Source: Aquipuribacter nitratireducens (GTDB taxonomy: Bacteria; Actinomycetota; Actinomycetes; Actinomycetales; JBBAYJ01). From it: DNA of 64,000 nucleotides. The position numbers and the translations under genes were made by a program. The DNA lies in assembly GCF_037860835.1 (NCBI RefSeq), contig NZ_JBBEOG010000001.1:124001-188000 (forward strand). The letters run 5' to 3'. How positions within the stretch are numbered: the first letter of the stretch is position 1; each line of letters begins with the position of its first letter. Under the pieces are notes generated by a model. The model was given only the letters and a program-made list of their open reading frames with translations, searched no databases and was not told the DNA's origin. Below, piece after piece: positions 48,331 to 56,457 of this stretch.

Positions 48331-49899
48331 GTGGTGCCGTCAGGCTCGACCGCCCTGTCCCGTGCCTCCACGCGGCACGTCGAGGCCCGGCTGCGGGAGG
48401 TGCTCGCCGACCCGCAGCGGCGGGACTCCGACCTCGACGTCCACTTCCAGCCGATCGTCGCGCTGCCACGGGGCGACGTCGTCGAGGTGGAGGCGCTCGT
48501 CCGCTGGCACGACGAGCGGCTGGGGGAGGTGCCGCCGGACGTGCTCGTGGGCGTGGCCGAGGACAGCCGGCTCGTCGGGGACCTCGGCCGGTGGGTGCTC
48601 GAACGCGCGTCCCGGGCCGCGGCGTCGTGGCCCGACGGGGCAGGTGGGCGCCCGGCCGTCGCCGTCAACGTCTCCCCCCTCCAGCTGGAGGAGCCGGGCT
48701 TCGTCGACGACGTGCGCGGGGCGCTGGCGCGCTCGGGCCTGCCCGCGGACGGCCTCGTGCTCGAGGTGACCGAGGCGGTCGGCGTCGCCGACCCCGGGGC
48801 CACCCACTCGGTCCTCAGCACGCTGCGCCGGGACGGGGTCCGGGTCGCGCTCGACGACTTCGGCATGGGCCGGTCGTCCCTCACGCTCCTGCGCGACCTC
48901 CCCCTCGACCTCGTGAAGATCGACCGGTCGTTCGTCTCGGGACCACGCCGCGGCGCCAGCGACGCCGTCCTCCTGCGGCTGCTCGTCGACGCGTGCCACA
49001 GCCTCGGGCTGCAGCTGGTCGCCGAGGGCGTGGAGGACGAGGCGCAGGCGCGGACGGTCACCGCGCTCGGGGTCGACCGCGCGCAGGGCTGGTACTTCGG
49101 CCGACCGGCGCCCGACGCCGACGGGGTCGGCGCGGCGTCCCGGGCGCCCGTCCCGACGCCGCTCGACGTGCGCGCGGAGGTCGTCGGCCCCGACCGGCCG
49201 ACCCACCGGCCCGACGAGTTCGTCCTGGTCTCGACCCCGGACCACCGCGTCCTCTTCGCCTCCTCCGCGGTGCACGACGTCCTCGGCTACCTCCCGGCCG
49301 AGGTCGCCGGCGGCGCCCTCACCGCCTTCGTCCACGAGCCCGACGTCGCCCTCATGTCCGACCCGGACGACGTCGCGACCGCACCGGGGGAGCGGCTGCT
49401 GCGGGTCCGGCACCGGGACGGGAGCCTGCGGTACCTCCGCAGCCGCACCGACGTCGTCGACGACCCCGACCACGGCCCGCGCGTGGTGACGCTGTGCCGT
49501 GACGTCACGCCGGTCGAGCTCGACAGGCGCGAGGCCCGGGTGGCGGCGAGCACCTTCGAGCGCGTCTTCGAGGAGGCGCCGTGCGGCATGAGCGTCACCG
49601 GCCTGGACGGTGTCATCCGCTCCGCGAACCGCGCGCTCGCCGACCTCTACGGACGCGGCCCGGACGAGGTCGTCGGCCGTCACATCGACGACCTCACCCA
49701 CCCCGACGACCGCGCCGTCGACGCCGTCAACCTCGCGGCCCAGGCGGGTGGGGCGGTGGAACGTGTCACGGTCCGCAAGCGGGTGCTCCGCCCGGACGGC
49801 GCCGTCCTGCCCGTCGAGGTCGTCGCGAGCGTCGTGCGGGACGAGGACGGGACGCCGTCGCTCATCGTCGCCCACGTCACGGCGGTCGTCGCGCGCTGA
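48331..49899 (+). CDS. EAL-PAS-PAS cyclic-di-GMP phosphodiesterase
   Basis: 522 aa, GTG start behind GAGGGG. The EAL domain comes first (residues about 15-265) and keeps the catalytic set: Glu54 of EAL with Arg58, Asn113, Asp175-Asp176 in LDDFGMG, Lys196 in VKIDR, Glu232-Glu235 in AEGVE and Gln252. Two PAS domains follow (about 290-395, with VLFASSAVHDVLGYLPAEVA; about 400-520, with FEEAPCGMSVTGLDGVIRSA and DEVVGRHIDDLTHPDD). No membrane segment and no GGDEF domain. It should hydrolyse cyclic di-GMP in the cytoplasm under control of a PAS-bound ligand. The domain order is unusual. Confidence 0.92.
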   Translation: MVPSGSTALSRASTRHVEARLREVLADPQRRDSDLDVHFQPIVALPRGDVVEVEALVRWHDERLGEVPPDVLVGVAEDSRLVGDLGRWVLERASRAAASWPDGAGGRPAVAVNVSPLQLEEPGFVDDVRGALARSGLPADGLVLEVTEAVGVADPGATHSVLSTLRRDGVRVALDDFGMGRSSLTLLRDLPLDLVKIDRSFVSGPRRGASDAVLLRLLVDACHSLGLQLVAEGVEDEAQARTVTALGVDRAQGWYFGRPAPDADGVGAASRAPVPTPLDVRAEVVGPDRPTHRPDEFVLVSTPDHRVLFASSAVHDVLGYLPAEVAGGALTAFVHEPDVALMSDPDDVATAPGERLLRVRHRDGSLRYLRSRTDVVDDPDHGPRVVTLCRDVTPVELDRREARVAASTFERVFEEAPCGMSVTGLDGVIRSANRALADLYGRGPDEVVGRHIDDLTHPDDRAVDAVNLAAQAGGAVERVTVRKRVLRPDGAVLPVEVVASVVRDEDGTPSLIVAHVTAVVAR

Positions 49900-49960
49900 G
49901 CCGTCGGCAGTCGGCAGGCGGCAGCCGGCAGTGCGGTCGGCCGGCCGGCCGGCGCCCGGC

Positions 49961-52312
49961 TCAGCCCGCGGTGGACTCGACGGTGAGCGTGCGGGTCGCG
50001 CTGAGACCGCCCGGGGCGCTCGCACGGACGACGACCGTCCAGCGGCCGACGGCGGTGGTCGTCCCGAGCACCCAGCCGGTGCGCTCCACCCGCAGCCCCG
50101 GGGGCAGGGACCCGCTGTCGACGGTCCAGCCGTGCCGGCCGGTCGGGCCGCCGGTCGCCGTAAGCCGCGCCGAGTACGGGACACCGGAGCGCACGCTCGG
50201 CAGGGACGTCGTCGTGACGGCGACAGGGGCGACGGCACGGACCTCACCCGTCCACCGAGCCGTGCGGCCGTCGGCGTCGGTGACCCGCACGGTCGGCTTC
50301 CAGCGTCCGGGGCGGGTGGGTCGCCCGGTGAGCTGCACCGTCGTGCCGGTGAGGGTCGTGCTCGACAGCACCATGCCGGGCGGTACGGCGACCGACGTCA
50401 GCCGGTACGGCGCTCGCCCGCCGCTGAGCGTGAGCGACACCGCGGCGCTCCGGCTCGTCGAGGCCGTGGTCTCCCGGGGACCGCTCACCCGCGCCGCCCG
50501 GGCGACCGGGAGCTGCAGCGTCGTCGTGACGGACGTGGTCGGGCTCGTCACCCGGACAGGGACCGGGAGGCTGGTCGGTGGTGCCGTCGAGGACGGCGCG
50601 GTGAGCGTGCCCCCGAGCACCCCCGCGCTGCTGAGTGTGAGACCGGCTGGGGCGGTGCCGGCGAACGACCACGTGAGCGGGCTGCCGTTGGCGGCGCTCA
50701 GGGTGTGGGAGTACCGCACGCCGTAGGTGGCGGCGGGCAGGGGGCTCGTCGAGGTGACGACGAGGTCGGTGGAGGAGCTCGTCTCGACGGTGAGGGAGTA
50801 CGTCCCCGTGCTGCCGTACGCGGTGTAGCCGGGGGCGGGCGTCGCCTGGCCCGTGCCGCGCACGACGACCCCGTACGTGCCGGCCGGCAGCGAGCCCACC
50901 TGCAGCCGGGCGTCGAGACCGGTCGGCCACGCCGAGGTCCCGTCCCACGCCGACGGCGGGTTGTCCGCGGCGACCGTCGTGCCGTCGCCGCGGACGAGGG
51001 TGAGGCTCGCGTCGAGGTTGCCGCCGGGGGCGAGCGGCCGGACGGTGAGGGTCGTGAGTCCGCCGCCCGCGGTGAAGGTGAACCAGTCGGAGTCCGTCGG
51101 GGTCGACACGACGCCGTCGACGCTGACGCGCCCGCCGGCCGGCGCGCCGAGCGCCGTCGCCGCCGCGAGGCTGCCGCCGTGGTCGTCGGGCCGGGCCGGC
51201 GCGCCGTAGGAGCGGATGACGGCGTAGTCGTCCTGCAGCCCTGTCGTCGTGAGCCGGTTGATCGCACCCGGGTACTCCCCGCGCGACCACTGCGTGAGCG
51301 GACGGGTGCTCGCGCCCATGATCGGCGCCCACAGCCCGTGCCCGGAGTAGTAGTCGAGGGTGCCGCCGGACGTCTGGATGCCGTCGTGGTCGAGGCCGAG
51401 GTTGTGGCCGACCTCGTGGGAGACGATGTCCGCGACGGTCGCCGTGCCGTAGCCGGGGTGGAAGACGAACGCCGGCTGGTAGTAGGCGTGCCGCGTCGGG
51501 TCGTCGTAGTTGCCGACGTACGCGATGCCGCCGCAGCCGCACAGGCGGAAGCCCTCCTCGCGGGTGACGACCGCGCGGGTGCCGAAGCGGGTGTCGCCGG
51601 TCCCGGAGCGGGTGATGTCCGCGTCGAGCGGCTTCTCGGTCGTGACGTCGACGTCGAACGGCGCGTAGTCGTCGGCCACCCGCCGCCAGATCTCGAGCAC
51701 GGCCTGGCGCTCCGCGGCGGAGAACGTCGACCGGTCGGCGTCGAGGGAGAAGGCCGGCGCGCTGAACGACGACAGCGACAGCTGCGAGTTCCAGCCGGTG
51801 CCGGAGACGACGTGGCCGTCGAAGTCGAGGTACACGACCCGCTCGGCGCCGGGGCGGGAGTGGAGGGCGAAGACGTCCGTGCTGCCCGCGAGGGGCGCCT
51901 CGGCCGTCGTGAGGGTGTCGTCGCCGTCGGAGCCGGGGGCCTCGGCGTGGGCGTGCTCGTCGGCCGGTTCGTCGTGGCCGACCTCGAGGCGCGGCTCGAC
52001 GTAGAACGGCAGGCCGCAGCGGTCGAGCCACAGGGTCGAGTCCGCCACCAGCGTGTCGGTGAGGACGTCGACGTCGACGTCCGCGCGCGCCTCGAGCTCG
52101 GCGGTGGCGTCCGCGGGGAGCGCCTCGACGGCGTCGGCCGCCGTCACGCCGTTCGCGCGGCCCGGCAGCAGCACCTCCCCGTCCCCGGGGCACGGCACGG
52201 CGCTCGCGCCGGGGGCGCTGGCCCCGGCGGGGGACGCCGACCCGGCGAGCAGGGGCAGCGCGACGGCGACGGCCACGAGGAGCGCCGGGCCGCGGGAGAG
52301 GGGAGACCGCAC
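49961..52312 (-). CDS. Secreted metzincin metalloprotease with PPC and Ig-like domains
   Basis: 783 aa from the GTG at 52312. Signal peptide LLVAVAVALPLLAGSASPAG. Propeptide-like acidic region to about residue 160, then the catalytic domain (RVVYLDFDGHVVSGTGWN, DDYAPFDVDVTTEKP, LCGCGGIAYVGNYDDP) with the zinc motif HEVGHNLGLDHDG starting near residue 299 and the downstream Met-turn in WAPIMGASTRPLTQWS. A PPC-like domain follows (SDWFTFTAGGGLTTLTVRPL), then about three putative-Ig repeats (GVRYSHTLSAANGSPLTWSF, YRLTSVAVPPGMVLSST, GVPYSARLTATGG). Extracellular protein degradation is the likely role; no membrane anchor or sortase motif is seen. Confidence 0.9.
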   Translation of the reverse strand: MRSPLSRGPALLVAVAVALPLLAGSASPAGASAPGASAVPCPGDGEVLLPGRANGVTAADAVEALPADATAELEARADVDVDVLTDTLVADSTLWLDRCGLPFYVEPRLEVGHDEPADEHAHAEAPGSDGDDTLTTAEAPLAGSTDVFALHSRPGAERVVYLDFDGHVVSGTGWNSQLSLSSFSAPAFSLDADRSTFSAAERQAVLEIWRRVADDYAPFDVDVTTEKPLDADITRSGTGDTRFGTRAVVTREEGFRLCGCGGIAYVGNYDDPTRHAYYQPAFVFHPGYGTATVADIVSHEVGHNLGLDHDGIQTSGGTLDYYSGHGLWAPIMGASTRPLTQWSRGEYPGAINRLTTTGLQDDYAVIRSYGAPARPDDHGGSLAAATALGAPAGGRVSVDGVVSTPTDSDWFTFTAGGGLTTLTVRPLAPGGNLDASLTLVRGDGTTVAADNPPSAWDGTSAWPTGLDARLQVGSLPAGTYGVVVRGTGQATPAPGYTAYGSTGTYSLTVETSSSTDLVVTSTSPLPAATYGVRYSHTLSAANGSPLTWSFAGTAPAGLTLSSAGVLGGTLTAPSSTAPPTSLPVPVRVTSPTTSVTTTLQLPVARAARVSGPRETTASTSRSAAVSLTLSGGRAPYRLTSVAVPPGMVLSSTTLTGTTVQLTGRPTRPGRWKPTVRVTDADGRTARWTGEVRAVAPVAVTTTSLPSVRSGVPYSARLTATGGPTGRHGWTVDSGSLPPGLRVERTGWVLGTTTAVGRWTVVVRASAPGGLSATRTLTVESTAG

Positions 52313-52368
52313 GGCGACATCGTCGGCGCACGGGCGCCCCGACTGCAGCGATATGACCGGAGTCGCTC

Positions 52369-53916
52369 TCAGCCGAAGCTCACACCCTGGGCGAGGGGCA
52401 GCTCGTCGGAGTAGTTGACGGTGTTCGTCGCCCGCCGCATGTAGGCCCGCCACGAGTCGGAGCCGGACTCCCGGCCGCCACCCGTCGTCTTCTCCCCGCC
52501 GAACGCCCCGCCGATCTCCGCACCGGAGGTGCCGATGTTGACGTTGACGATCCCGCAGTCCGAGCCCGCCTCGGACAGGAACCGCTCGGCCTCGCGGGCG
52601 TCCCGGGTGAAGATCGAGGACGAGAGCCCCTGCGGGACGTCGTTGTGGATGTCGACGGCCTCGTCGAGGGAGCGGCACGGCAGCACGTAGAGCACGGGCG
52701 CGAACGTCTCGCGACGGACGACGGCCGTCTGGTGCGGCATCCGCACGAGCGCGGGCCGGACGTAGGCCGCCGCCGGGGCGCCGGCCACGTCGACCCGCTC
52801 GCCGCCGACGACGACCTCACCGCCGTCGGCGACGGCGGCCTCCAGGGCGGCGACCATCGCGTCGCGGGCGGCCGCCGACACGAGCGGACCGACGAGCGTC
52901 CCCGGCTCGCGCGGGTCGCCGACCGGGAGCCCGGCGTAGGCGGTCCGCAGCCGCTCCAGCAGCGGCTCGACGACGTCCTCGTGGACGACGAGGCGCCGCA
53001 TCGTCGTGCACCGCTGCCCGGCGGTGCCGACGGCGGCGAAGACGACGGCGCGGACGACCAGGTCGAGATCCGCCGAGGGCATCACGACGGCGGCGTTGTT
53101 GCCGCCCAGCTCGAGCAGGGTGCGGCCGTGCCGGGCGGCGACGACGGGCGCCACCGCGGTGCCCATCCGCTCGGACCCGGTCGCCGAGACGAGCGCCACG
53201 CGGTCGTCGCGGACCAGCGCGTCACCGGTCTCGCGGCCCCCGAGGACGAGCCGGTGCACGTCGGCCGGTGCCCCGGTCTCCGCCGCGGCCCGGTCGAGGA
53301 GCGCGGTGCACGCGAGCGCCGTGAGGGGCGTGAGCTCGGACGGCTTCCACACGACCGGGTCCCCGCAGACGAGGGCGACCGCGGTGTTCCACGACCACAC
53401 GGCGACGGGGAAGTTGAAGGCACTGATGACACCGACGACACCGAGCGGGTGCCACTGCTCCGTGAGCCGGTGCCCGGCCCGTTCCGACGGCATGGTCCGC
53501 CCGCCGACCTGCCGGGACAGCCCGACCGCGAGGTCGCAGATGTCGACCATCTCCTGGACCTCGCCGAGCGCCTCGGCCGGGATCTTGCCCGCCTCGAGCG
53601 TGACGAGGGCGGCGAGGTCGGTCGCGTGCTCCTCGAGCAGCTGCCCGAACCGCTTGACGGTGCGCCCGCGCACGGGCGCCGGTACCGACCGCCACACCCG
53701 GAACGCCGCGTGCGCGGCGCCCACGGCCTCGGCCACGTCGTCCCGGCTCGCTGCCGCGACCGGGAAGAGGTCGGCGCCGGTCAGGGGCGTGCGCGCGGTC
53801 ACGCTCGGGTGCCCCGCCACCGGAGCCGGGACCGCGGCCCCGACCCGGTCGAGCGCCGCCATCGCCTCGGCGCGGAGGGCGGCGGTGTCGGTCGGGGCCG
53901 AGGGCGTGCTCGTCAT
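52369..53916 (-). CDS. amaB: Alpha-aminoadipic semialdehyde / piperideine-6-carboxylate dehydrogenase
   Basis: 515 aa antiquitin-type aldehyde dehydrogenase. Motifs: VGVISAFNFPVAVWSWNTAV, VWKPSELTPLTALAC, VSATGSERMGTAVAP, ELGGNNAAVVM (Glu), GTAGQRCTTMRRLVVHE (Cys), SIFTRDAREAERFLSEAG and GGAFGGEKTTGGGRESGSDS. Oxidises 2-aminoadipate semialdehyde (in balance with piperideine-6-carboxylate) to 2-aminoadipate with NAD. The ATG overlaps the hglS stop by 4 nt. Together with hglS and the DAO-like gene it makes a lysine or pipecolate breakdown set. Confidence 0.9.
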   Translation of the reverse strand: MTSTPSAPTDTAALRAEAMAALDRVGAAVPAPVAGHPSVTARTPLTGADLFPVAAASRDDVAEAVGAAHAAFRVWRSVPAPVRGRTVKRFGQLLEEHATDLAALVTLEAGKIPAEALGEVQEMVDICDLAVGLSRQVGGRTMPSERAGHRLTEQWHPLGVVGVISAFNFPVAVWSWNTAVALVCGDPVVWKPSELTPLTALACTALLDRAAAETGAPADVHRLVLGGRETGDALVRDDRVALVSATGSERMGTAVAPVVAARHGRTLLELGGNNAAVVMPSADLDLVVRAVVFAAVGTAGQRCTTMRRLVVHEDVVEPLLERLRTAYAGLPVGDPREPGTLVGPLVSAAARDAMVAALEAAVADGGEVVVGGERVDVAGAPAAAYVRPALVRMPHQTAVVRRETFAPVLYVLPCRSLDEAVDIHNDVPQGLSSSIFTRDAREAERFLSEAGSDCGIVNVNIGTSGAEIGGAFGGEKTTGGGRESGSDSWRAYMRRATNTVNYSDELPLAQGVSFG

Positions 53917-55280
53917 GGGCGCAGTCTGGCCGACGGCGCGTCCCCGCCGGCGGCCGCCACGGCGTCGACGCGTGCGCGGGACGCCTCCTGCTGCGCGGCG
54001 TAGAGCGCGAACGGGTCGTGGAGCTCGCGCCCGAGCACCCCGGCCAACCAGTCGGCGTCGCGGGCCAGGCCGGCGCGGGAGGCGTCGCTGCGGCCCTCCT
54101 CGGCGAGGTTCGACCGGAAGATGCCCGCGGCGGACTGGGGGAGGAAGTCCTCGTAGACGATCGGGCGTCGCTCGACCCGACCGTCGACCACGACGTGCTC
54201 GCAGTAGCCGAGACCCTGGTCGAACAGCTCCGCCTCGGTCGGCGGGAACGTCCGCCGCCACGCCTCGACCGTCGCCTCGTGCCGCTCCTGGGCGGTCGGC
54301 AGGGCGAGCGCGGCGACCTCGGCGACGGCGGCGTCGTACCGGGCCCGGCCCTCGGGGGTGAGGGCGATGCCGCGGGCCTCCACCTCGCCGAAGCGGACGC
54401 GGAGCGCGCCCGGCACGACGGAGCCGTCCGGCAGCCGGAAGGGGCGCTCCTCGTCGAGGGCCCGGAAGGAGGTCTGGCGGAGCAGGACGTCCGGCCCCGA
54501 CCAGCGGGGCGGGCCCTGGATGTCGTCGATCATCGCGATGCCCCGCCCGGCCATCCGGGCGTAGAGGGCGTCGATGTCGAGCACCCGCGGGGTGAGGTGG
54601 TTGACGTGCGTGGAGCGGACACCGCCGATGTCGGCGGCCACGCCGGAGACCCGCTCCAGCTCCTGGTACCACGCCCGGTCGACCGGTTCCCGGGAGAGGG
54701 CGAACACGGCCGTGGCGAGCTCGAGTAAGCGCTCGGCCCCGGCGCGGTCGAGCCCGCCGTCCCGCTCGGCGCGGGCGGCGAGGTCGAGCAGGTCGGGCGG
54801 GAACAGCTCCCGGGTGGCGAGGAACGCCTCGAGCCGCGCCTGCAGGTCGGCGTCGAAGAACCTCCGGTCCCCGGGCACGAGCAGCGAGGTGAAGACCCGG
54901 AAGGGGTTGCGGGCGAGCTCCCCCGCCGCGACCGGGCGGAACGCCGTCGAGACGACGGGCACCGGGCTCGGGGCGGCGTCCCGGAGGTCGTAGAAGCCCA
55001 CCGGGTGCATGCCCATGGCGGCGAACACCGCGCCGACCTCCGCCAGCTCCTGCGGGGTGCCGAGGCGGATGGCGCCGTGCCGCTCGGCCGTCACGCGCTC
55101 CAGGCTGCCGAGTCGCTCGGCCTCCGCGCCGTGGGCGGCGACGACCTCGGCGTTGACCTCGTGGGCGACCTCGAGCAGCGTCGTGTACGCGGGCACCTCG
55201 CGGCCGTACAGGTCGGACAGGCGCCGGGCGAAGGCCGCGCGCAGCTGCCACGGCAGGACGTCGGGGGTGCTGCTCGGCAT
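53913..55280 (-). CDS. hglS: 2-oxoadipate dioxygenase/decarboxylase (HglS, DUF1338)
   Basis: 455 aa. YdcJ/HglS family: LRAAFARRLSDLYGREVPAY, GAIRLGTPQELAEVGAVFAA, STAFRPVAAGELARNPFRVF, FDADLQARLEAFLATRELF, the metal-binding STHVNHLTPRVLDIDAL, VLLRQTSFRALDEER with VRFGEVEARGIALTPEGR (Glu), and the C-terminal RPIVYEDFLPQSAAGIFRSN. The enzyme uses Fe(II) to turn 2-oxoadipate into D-2-hydroxyglutarate and CO2, a late step in D-lysine and pipecolate catabolism. It lies 13 nt after the DAO-like gene and overlaps amaB. Confidence 0.92.
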   Translation of the reverse strand: MPSSTPDVLPWQLRAAFARRLSDLYGREVPAYTTLLEVAHEVNAEVVAAHGAEAERLGSLERVTAERHGAIRLGTPQELAEVGAVFAAMGMHPVGFYDLRDAAPSPVPVVSTAFRPVAAGELARNPFRVFTSLLVPGDRRFFDADLQARLEAFLATRELFPPDLLDLAARAERDGGLDRAGAERLLELATAVFALSREPVDRAWYQELERVSGVAADIGGVRSTHVNHLTPRVLDIDALYARMAGRGIAMIDDIQGPPRWSGPDVLLRQTSFRALDEERPFRLPDGSVVPGALRVRFGEVEARGIALTPEGRARYDAAVAEVAALALPTAQERHEATVEAWRRTFPPTEAELFDQGLGYCEHVVVDGRVERRPIVYEDFLPQSAAGIFRSNLAEEGRSDASRAGLARDADWLAGVLGRELHDPFALYAAQQEASRARVDAVAAAGGDAPSARLRP

Positions 55281-55293
55281 GGGCGACAGCGAA

Positions 55294-56457
55294 TCAGACG
55301 ATCGCCGCCTCCGTGAGGGCCGCCTCGCCCGCGAACCGCTCCGCGTGGAACACGCGGACGTCGACGACCGGCTCCCGGTGGAGCACGAGGTCGCGGACGG
55401 CCTCGCCGACGGCGGGGGCCTGGAGGAAGCCGTGGCCGGAGAAGCCGCACGCGTAGAGGAACCGGGACACCCCGGTGGCCTCGCCGATGAGCGCGTTGCG
55501 GTCCGGTGTCATCTCGTAGAGCCCGGCCCAGCCGTCGACGAGGGGCACGTCGGCGAGCGCGGGGACGCAGCGTCGGGCGGCCGCACGCAGCGTCGGCAGC
55601 CACGACGGGTCGTAGTCGCGCCCGAACCCGGGCGCCTGCTCGGGGTCGGCCAGCCCGAGGAGCAGGCCGTCGCCCGCGCCGTGCACGTAGAACGTCGAGC
55701 CCTGGTCGATGGTGAACGGCAGGTCGGGCTCGGGTCGGGGCAGCGGGGCGGAGAAGGCGATCTGCCGCCGCAGCGGCGTGACGGGCAGGTCGACCCCCAC
55801 CGTGTCCCCGAGCGACCGCGACCACGCCCCCGCACAGCACACGACCGTCGACGTACGGACGTCTCCCGCGGGCGTGCGCACCGCCATCACCACCCCGCCC
55901 CGGACGTCGGTGCCGGTCACCGCGACGCCCGTGCGGACGCGCGCCCCCAGGCGCACCGCCGCGTCGGCGTAGCCGCGCACGACCGCGCCGGGCAGCGCCC
56001 ACCCGTCGGTCGGTGACCAGGCGGCGGCCGTGTAGCCCGTCGGGTCGACGTAGGGGTTGAGCCGGACCGCCTCGTCGAGGTCGACGAGGCGTGACGGCAC
56101 CCCGTGGGCGTGCTGCGCGGGGAGGCCGGCGGCGAACGCCGCGACGTGCGCGTCGGTCGGCAGGAGGAACAGGTAGCCGACCTGCCGCAGGCCGATGTCG
56201 GCACCGGGGCGGCGCGGGAAGTCGGCGTACGCCCGGAGGCTGCGGGCGGCGAGGGCGACGTTGGCCGGCTCGCTGAACTGCGCCCGCACCCCGCCCACCG
56301 GCTTGCCGCTCGAGCCGGAGGCGAGGCCGTCGCGCTCGAGGAGGAGGACGTTGACCCCCGCCTCGGCGAGGTGGAACGCGACGGACGTGCCGACCGCACC
56401 GCCCCCGACGACGACGACGTCCGCGGACCGCGGCAGCGGCGCGCCCGCGCCGCTCAC
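55294..56457 (-). CDS. DAO-family FAD-dependent oxidoreductase, possible pipecolate oxidase
   Basis: 387 aa, GTG start overlapping the ligB stop (GTGA). N-terminal FAD-binding VVVVGGGAVGTSVAFHLAEA and the LLERDGLASGSSGKPVGGVR loop typical of sarcosine-oxidase-like DAO proteins; SPTDGWALPGAVVRGYADAA, TVVCCAGAWSRSLGDTVG, and YACGFSGHGFLQAPAVGEAV near the C-terminus. The family oxidises secondary or primary amino acids to imines with oxygen or another acceptor. Because hglS and amaB follow directly, L-pipecolate (giving piperideine-6-carboxylate) or a related lysine-derived amino acid is the inferred substrate. Not proven by sequence. Confidence 0.85.
   Translation of the reverse strand: MSGAGAPLPRSADVVVVGGGAVGTSVAFHLAEAGVNVLLLERDGLASGSSGKPVGGVRAQFSEPANVALAARSLRAYADFPRRPGADIGLRQVGYLFLLPTDAHVAAFAAGLPAQHAHGVPSRLVDLDEAVRLNPYVDPTGYTAAAWSPTDGWALPGAVVRGYADAAVRLGARVRTGVAVTGTDVRGGVVMAVRTPAGDVRTSTVVCCAGAWSRSLGDTVGVDLPVTPLRRQIAFSAPLPRPEPDLPFTIDQGSTFYVHGAGDGLLLGLADPEQAPGFGRDYDPSWLPTLRAAARRCVPALADVPLVDGWAGLYEMTPDRNALIGEATGVSRFLYACGFSGHGFLQAPAVGEAVRDLVLHREPVVDVRVFHAERFAGEAALTEAAIV

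Noticed and set aside
49900-49960. Repeated GTCGGCAG/GGCCGG units as a possible mobile element end
   Set aside because: Low-complexity GC sequence between two genes; at most a weak terminator.
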